64,000 nt of DNA from Xiphophorus maculatus. Its lineage: Eukaryota; Chordata; Actinopteri; Cyprinodontiformes; Poeciliidae. The notes under the pieces were generated by a model. The model saw nothing but the letters and a program-made list of their open reading frames with translations, searched no databases and had not been told where the DNA came from. The stretch lies in contig NC_036450.1 of the NCBI RefSeq assembly GCF_002775205.1, forward strand, positions 6,818,479 through 6,882,478. Direction: 5' to 3'. Positions within the stretch are counted from its first letter, which is position 1, and each line of letters opens with the position of its first letter. Shown here piece by piece: positions 57,871 through 64,000 of this stretch. Made by a program: the position numbers and the translations under genes.

Positions 57871-60550
57871 ACCCAAACTGAAGAAAAGTGCCTGAAGAGA
57901 AGTTGCCACGACCCGTTTCTGGAGGATTTGTGCTGTTGTGAGAAGATTGCCCGTCTCATCCCTCTTCCTCTCCTGCCTGCCTCCTCTTCCTCCTGCTTCT
58001 TTTTAACCCCTCCTGCTGTTTTCCTCTAACCATCTGCAGCTTTCTGAGGTCGTATTTTCCCCTCTAGAAGTTTCTAAGCGGATTGTTGCAGCGTTGAAAA
58101 CAGAGACTGACCAGAGATTGTGCCACCTGCGTGACGTAGCCCAGCTCTCGATCACGACCAAATTCAGGCCCAAACGCAGCCTGGAAATGTGATCGCGCCT
58201 TTTTTCTTTTTCTGAAAGTGGCCATTTTTTTTCTTCTTCTTCTGCTAATTGTGTCTACTTTATTTATTTTGCAAACAGTAGTTGTCTACAGAGACAGCAG
58301 CCAACTCAAACCTTCATTCTGACCAGTTTTGAGAGAAAAAGACACTTTGACACTAACTGGGAACCAGTTTGGGTTGCACACACTGGAAAAAAACTAAGTA
58401 TTACCAAGTAGTTTTGGTGTAGTTTATAGTGGAAATATTTAGGTATGCTTAAAATAAGACAAAACAAACTCACAAATAACTTTTTATCAATATATTGGAG
58501 CTTGTTTTAAGTCAATAATTCTTTAATATTGATGAAAAATATGGTATTTTTTTCTGCCAAGAAACTCAAAAATGTTTAGATTAATCTGAGAAATTTTCTT
58601 GAGAAAATGTAGAAATTTCCAAGCTCCAAAAGTGGAAAATTTGCTGGGGAAAAAAAATCTCAGAAATTTTCTGGAAAAAACTTGGCAATTTCTGAGTTTC
58701 AAAAATTTAACATTTTTGACTTTTGAATCTCGAAAATTTCTGAAAATTTCTGAGATTCATCTCAAAACTCCTGAGATTTTTTTCTACCAAGTTTTCGACT
58801 CTTCAAGCTCAAAACTTTCTTGTTTGTTCTACAAAATTTCTGTGATTAATGTAAAAATTTGGTGAAAATTGGTGAAAATTTACTCCTTTCAGACGTAGCA
58901 ATAATCTGCCAGTGAAACTAGTAATTTTTCATCAATATTAAGGAATTATAGACATTAAACAATCTCCTAATTTTTGTTTAAAAGTTCTTTTTAAGTCAGT
59001 TTTGTCTTATTCCAAGCGTACTAAGATATTTACACTAGAAACTAGATAAAAACCCTCGGTAAAATGTCGTGTTTTTACAGTGCAGGACTCTTCAGGTTCA
59101 GTCTTGCTCGTTTTAATTGACTTTTTCCTGAATGTTTTTCAAGAAGAAAATTTTTCACAAAGAAATTTAAAGTTTCTATTAGGAGTTTATAGTTTCAGAG
59201 ATGCTTTTGTTGAAGGAAAGCAGCGCTCCTGAACTCCAGCGAAGCACTCCGCAGATCTGCAGGTGATAGAATGTGGCTGTGCAAACATAGAAAAGCACTA
59301 ACAGACGGTACTTGCATGACGGCCTCAAACCAGGAATGAGAAAATGATTAAAAAAATGGATGATTATTATTTACAGCTCAAAAAATTCTGTTTTTAGAAG
59401 TTAGGATGTTAAATCCGAGCAGTGAAAATGCTCCGACTTTGGACTTGTTGATGAATTATCATCGAAATTATCATTAAAAAAATATTAGATTTTCTACGTT
59501 TTATCCCTAAATTAAATTCCTAAAATAAAAAAATCTGAAAGTATAAAAAACTAAAGGGCCTTTTACTTTAATTTCTAATTAAATTATATATTTGACCTTT
59601 TACTTACATGATCATAACTTCAATATTTGTCAGATTTATAAATGAATCAATTTTACTTTTATTTCGCCTCCTTAACTTCTGAAACCAGATGAAGCATGGA
59701 AGGTAAATAAATTAAATAATCAGATCATAAAATAACTGATTTCTTTCTCCTAAAATGTTATTAAAACTCTGGAATTTCAAAATAGAAGTTTACTTTTATT
59801 ATCTCTCTTCTGACAGTTCACTCCAAGTTTTTTCCTTCCATTAAACTTTCCATCAATGTTTGTTTCGAAGAGAATTGATTCTATTTCTCTTTCTAAAATG
59901 ATTTATTGGTCTTATTCTAAATTTCTGAGGAGCTGAATTTTATGTTTCCATTGGCTGTAAGTCATAATCATCATAAAAGTATTATAATTTGTTGATGGGT
60001 TTAACTGGCACCATCAGCAGATGCTTTTATTTCAGGAGGAAATAAATGGAAATTGTGATTTTTACTCTCTTTTTTTTTGCACTTGCTGAACAGAAACAAA
60101 TCAAGAACGTTCCCCGTTCCCTCATCGAAACAATTCAACAAAACAGCTCAGCATGCCTCTGCATTAAAAACCTTGTAACTTCCTGTTTTGTTTTCTAACT
60201 TCCTGTTTTGTTTTTGTTTGCTGCCCCCTTGTGCTGGTGCTTGTATTTGTTCCTGCTACAGTTAAACCTTACATTTTGTATTCTTTTCTGTTTTTTGTTT
60301 TGAACCGTTTTTGTTTCCTGCTGTCTAAGAAGCGATTGTGAACGCACACACTGGGAATCAAGCTTGATGTGAAAATGTTTCAAAAGCGGGAAAATAAATC
60401 TCCTTGCTGAAGGAAAAGGAAAGTGTGGAGAGAGATTTTCCTCCATAAGACTGGTCTGAGAGAAGTTCTTGTAATGATGCATTTGCTTTAATTTTTTCCT
60501 GCTACATTGAAAACATTGATAAACATTTTGTCAATAAACATGACCTGAGT
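57871..60550 (+). other. bnip3l: bnip3l 3' UTR (proposed)
   Basis: About 2.7 kb from the stop to AATAAA at 60533-60538, with an earlier AATAAA at 60393-60398. A long 3' UTR is usual for BNIP3L. It contains a palindromic MITE with an insert (58381-59082). The exact end is not proven. Confidence 0.5.
58381..59082. mobile_element. CACTG palindromic MITE split by another repeat
   Basis: The left part 58381-58545 and right part about 58895-59082 together make a standard element. Between them lie about 340 bp of the GAAATTTCTGAG/AATCTCAGAA repeat, which therefore inserted later. Within the proposed bnip3l 3' UTR. Confidence 0.75.
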
Positions 60551-62040
60551 GGCTTGGTTTTGGTTTTTTGTTAAAGATATTGGACGATTTCTGGTCCAAT
60601 TGGTTAAATGTTAGTTTTGTAATCATTTTTTAGCTTTTTCACCTGATTTCTGTTAATTATGGTGATGTCACACTGTGTGAGAGACATAAGTCTCTGTAAA
60701 ATAGAGTTTTGCTGTTCTAAAACACAATTATAACCATAATGGAGTATTTAGCATCAGTGGTTAGCGTAGCTAACATAACAAAATTAGCAGGTGAGAATAA
60801 GAATTCATCCCTAAAAGGTGCCAATACTTTAAAATCCAGCTTAATCCATAACAGAAGGAGTTTAAAAGCTTTAAAGGACAAAAATAAACAACTTTGTGGT
60901 GATAAATTTATCCTTTATGTTAATTGAAGTCTTGCTTTCTCTCGCTCTGCAGCAGCCTGAATGAATTCCATGCCTCAACATTTAGTAAAAAAATATAATT
61001 TTTGAAAGAGGTGGACTCTGTTTTTCTATTTAGTGTTCGACCGATGAATAATTTTGGATTATTTTCGACCACAAAACGGCACAATTTGACATTTTTCAAT
61101 AAATTCACTTAATGGAAAAATTTATTTTTGAAAAAACTCGTCTTTAGTTAAAAAGTTTTGCCACTAATATGAAGTGCGGTGTTTTTTGGCCGTATAAAAA
61201 TTGGTTTAGTTTGCAAAACTGAAATGAAAAATCTTTTTTACGCAAACAAACTTATTCACTTCCGATTTTAAATGTGTTTCTTATTTAACAAAAACACCAC
61301 AATTAAAAAATAGTTTTTTCTACATTAGCGAAATGATGACAGTTTTTCACACATTTCTAATGAAATCTGCAAAATGTTAATTCATAAGGACTATGTCTCC
61401 TTATACAGTATTTTATGCTAGCCTAATAATGGAAAGTTTAGTAGAAGGAAAACTGTTCTTGAATTTTGCGTCTTAATTAGGTGTAAGCCATAATCATCAA
61501 AATTGACTAAAAGTTTGAAAATGTGACTAATTATTAGTTCCACTATATAAACTGAATTGCTGGAATAATATATAATGTTCTAATTAATTAATATTCATCT
61601 GTTTGTTTACATATTTTGAGAAAACGGTGGATGCTGTGAGCGTATATCTGGGTGTGTAGCAGCTTGTGGCCAGAGCTGGATAACGTTACATGAATGGAAA
61701 TCTGAAACCATACACAGAAATCAACCTTTAATTTCCAGGGAAGCAGTGCACTCTGGTGGGAGATGATCTGCACTGCTCTCTGTTGTCCCATCCTGTCAGT
61801 TACACTGAAATGGTCACAGTCAGTCTCACTTAAACCTGTCAAGATGTACACAAAAATAAAAATAATAGAGATATAAAACCACATTGTGTAAAATAAATAA
61901 TTATAATGTATTTGTATTTACAAATAATTGTTTAATTACATGTTGCAGGTTATCCAGCGTGTTCATTCCTGACATATTTAAAAATGAACGATGCTTCCGC
62001 CACCTTCCTTATATGGAATGTCAGGACACCTGTTATCGGC
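60551..62040. other. Intergenic after bnip3l, nothing recognised
   Basis: AT-rich DNA with a GGAAAGTTTAGTAGAAGGAAA snippet near 61431 of the kind scattered through the window. No exon or named element. Confidence 0.4.
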
Positions 62041-62135
62041 CAATCAGAAGCTTCAACACCGGCGGCTCCGCCCACTGCAGCTGATGGCGTTGCTATGGGT
62101 TACAGGGTGGCGGCCAGCTCCGTCTCTATGGTGAG
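62041..62135 (+). promoter_or_regulatory. Candidate promoter and first exon of a downstream gene
   Basis: CCAATCAG at 62040-62047, GC box TCCGCCC at about 62066, X-box-like GTTGCTATGGGTTAC at 62089-62103, then an ATG at 62084 and a donor CTATG|GTGAGAC near 62131. The frame is short (begins MALLWVTGW) and unrecognised, so it may be 5' UTR. The next gene would lie to the right of the window. Confidence 0.35.
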
Positions 62136-62504
62136 ACTTCATGTAGGCAGCTTCCACTAACATATGAACACACGGAAAAAGGGATTATTACAGATTTAAC
62201 ATGATTTCTGTATAAACCTGTTCTTTCTCCTCCATATCAGAGGAACGTTTCACAACGTTAGCTTTGTTTGGCTGCTGTTGACATCAAAATAGCAACAGGT
62301 TGTGCCGCGATGCTAACATTAGCTTCCAGCAGCAGTTAGTTGTGCTCTATCTTCTAAACTCATCTAGCAGTACTGCCGTAGTGATGCTAGCTAACCTCAT
62401 TTAGCCGCTAGCTGCCACAAAGTAACAAGGTAAGTTTGTAACATTGCAGCTAGCTCTCTTAGCTTCTTTCACCCACGTATCTTCAGCCATTTTGGATGAT
62501 AATG

Positions 62505-62660
62505 CTGTGGGCAGGATGGCTCTCCAGTAGCAGTCAGTCTGAAGAAGCTTCTGACTGAAGACTTGCTGTATTCTGACGCGCTAGCAGCTCAGTTTCTGGG
62601 ATAACAAAAACCTACTAATCCACTTCATTTGCTTTGCTGCTTCTCTTTAAATCTCTGTCT
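62505..62660. repeat. CTCCAGTAGCAGTCAGT dispersed repeat
   Basis: Relative of 34370-34500 and (inverted) 35935-36035. Shares CTGACTGAAGAC and TCTCTTTAAATCTC. Confidence 0.5.
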
Positions 62661-62979
62661 GGTAGGAAGACGTTAGAGTTGGGGATATTATTACCCCCCA
62701 TTATGATGAATGGTAAAGATAGTTTAAACTTTCTCCTTCTCTGTCTGCTCCATCCATGAAGCCTCTATTTCAACTCCTGTGGGATTTTGGGCCACAGCGC
62801 TGGTATTATTTGACCTTTGTTGCCATGGTTGCGTATCATAGCAACTCTCCAAAAACCAGAGTAATTTTAAATATCCAGTCTCAAATAAAAATGTGATGGA
62901 ACAAAAGTCTAGAAATAGAACAAATCAGAGCTGAAGTACCACAGCTACAAAAAAAATGTAGTCAGACTTTTGTTTGTTT

Positions 62980-63390
62980 TTTAGAATTCTGCCTCTAATC
63001 TCAAAATTATGATATTTTCCTCAGAATTATGATTCTAATCTCAGAATTCATTTTTTTTAGAATTCTATTTGTGTTTTTTTTCTCAGATTTCAGACTTTAA
63101 TCTCAGAATTCTGTTTTTTTTTCTTACAATTCTGAGCTTAATCTCAGACTTCTTTATTTCTCAGAATCTGGACTTTAATCTCAGATTTTGTTTTCTCAGA
63201 TTTCAGACTTTAATCTCAGAATTCTGGTTTCAGTCTTAGAATTTTAAGATTAATGTCAGAATCCTGACTTCTTTTCTCAGAATAATTTTTCTTATAATTA
63301 TGACTTTAATCTCAAAATTCTTAGAACTCTTAACTTTTTCCTCAAAATTTTGACTTTTGATGTCAGAATATTAACGTTTTTTCTTTCAGC
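62980..63390. repeat. TCTCAGAATTCTGACTTTAA degenerate tandem array
   Basis: About 15 loose units of TCTCAGAATTnTGACTTTAA, ending near GCGTCCCTAATCC, which resembles the right tip of the 44988-45765 element. Probably a decayed member of that family. Confidence 0.55.
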
Positions 63391-64000
63391 GTCCCTAATC
63401 CTTTCCAGTTTCTCCTCCATCATTGCTGCTAAATAACAGCTTCAGGTCTTTTGTGTCTCATTTAATCTAGAATAAAAACTAGGCAATTTGTGAAAAATGT
63501 GCATAATCTCTGTTCATACTTCAGTCTGAACAGGCAGAACCGATCCAAAGTAATCCGTCCATGTTTGCACTCCCAGTAAGTGGATCATGTCTTGTTTTGC
63601 TGATGTCAGTTTGTCCTACATCTGTTATGGATGCCAACGTCGTGCCCTAACTCTCCACTCAGATCACTCTCTCTCTTTTTTTGTGGCCTGCTGCCAACTT
63701 TCCCCAAACTATTTAATCTGTCTCTGCTACAAAAAACACATACATTCAGGATTTACCGCTGATATTCAGACGTGTGTTTCCACCCCCACTTAATCCCCCG
63801 GGAGATTTAATGGCTGCAGTAAAGAACCATTAGCTGCCCACCGCGTTGTTATGGAAACTGGGCCGGCATGGATTCGCCGCTAACTCGTTCTCATGGCCTC
63901 AGCTAGGGAGAGCTTTTGTCTGCTCAGACATTGACATGTGTTAGAGTGCGCTGGTATTGATCGTCATGCAGCACTAATGTATTTACAACTCACGGAAACA
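63391..64000. other. Window end, nothing recognised
   Basis: Mixed-composition DNA. GTTGTTATGGAAAC at about 63845 is a weak X-box-like match. No exon supported. Confidence 0.35.

Overview
The window is nuclear DNA from a ray-finned (teleost) fish, probably an acanthopterygian. The evidence is intron-exon genes with GT-AG introns, vertebrate proteins recognisable along their full length, AT-rich introns full of short DNA-transposon debris, Tc1 and non-LTR retrotransposon remnants, and long simple repeats (CA, GT, GATA, CAT). No bacterial, plasmid or viral gene was seen.

Four complete protein-coding genes can be assembled exon by exon, with phases that agree at every junction. (1) stom (stomatin), + strand, coding 739-6733, 7 exons, 275 aa. 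(2) gsn (gelsolin, cytoplasmic form), - strand, coding 22916 down to 8586, 15 exons, 731 aa, with a possible 27-nt microexon and a GC-rich untranslated first exon near 30.2-30.4 kb. (3) ppp2r2a (B55-alpha subunit of protein phosphatase 2A), + strand, coding 33653-44623, 10 exons, 445 aa. (4) bnip3l (NIX mitophagy receptor), + strand, coding 47956-57870, 6 exons, 221 aa. stom and gsn converge tail to tail, with poly(A) signals about 40 bp apart. In human, STOM/GSN lie on 9q33 and PPP2R2A/BNIP3L on 8p21, so the window joins two mammalian synteny blocks.

Region by region: 1-540 is a decayed duplicate of the stom-gsn junction, meaning a stom-like 3' UTR followed by a gsn exon fragment, so a second stom-like gene probably lies just upstream. 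550-8.2 kb is stom. 8.2-30.4 kb is gsn and its long 5' intron, which holds many transposon copies and a candidate spliced antisense RNA. 30.5-33.3 kb is intergenic, with a dead retrotransposon and a GATA microsatellite. 33.3-44.9 kb is ppp2r2a, 45-47.7 kb is mostly repeat, 47.7-60.5 kb is bnip3l, and 60.5-64 kb is intergenic with one candidate promoter.

The most distinctive non-genic signal is a family of palindromic elements (about 340-450 bp, tips CACTGCAAAAACACAAAAT...) present at least 12 times, intact or partial. Their ends resemble 3' splice sites. A second family has shared inverted tips and a core of degenerate ACTTTATTCTC arrays. Other structures are an ordered 19-bp minisatellite inside a ~2-kb inverted-repeat-bounded segment, a perfect 26-bp-arm palindrome, and an array of RFX X-box-like palindromes in a bnip3l intron. 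The genes act in different processes (membrane scaffold, actin severing, phosphatase targeting, mitophagy); nothing suggests a joint pathway.
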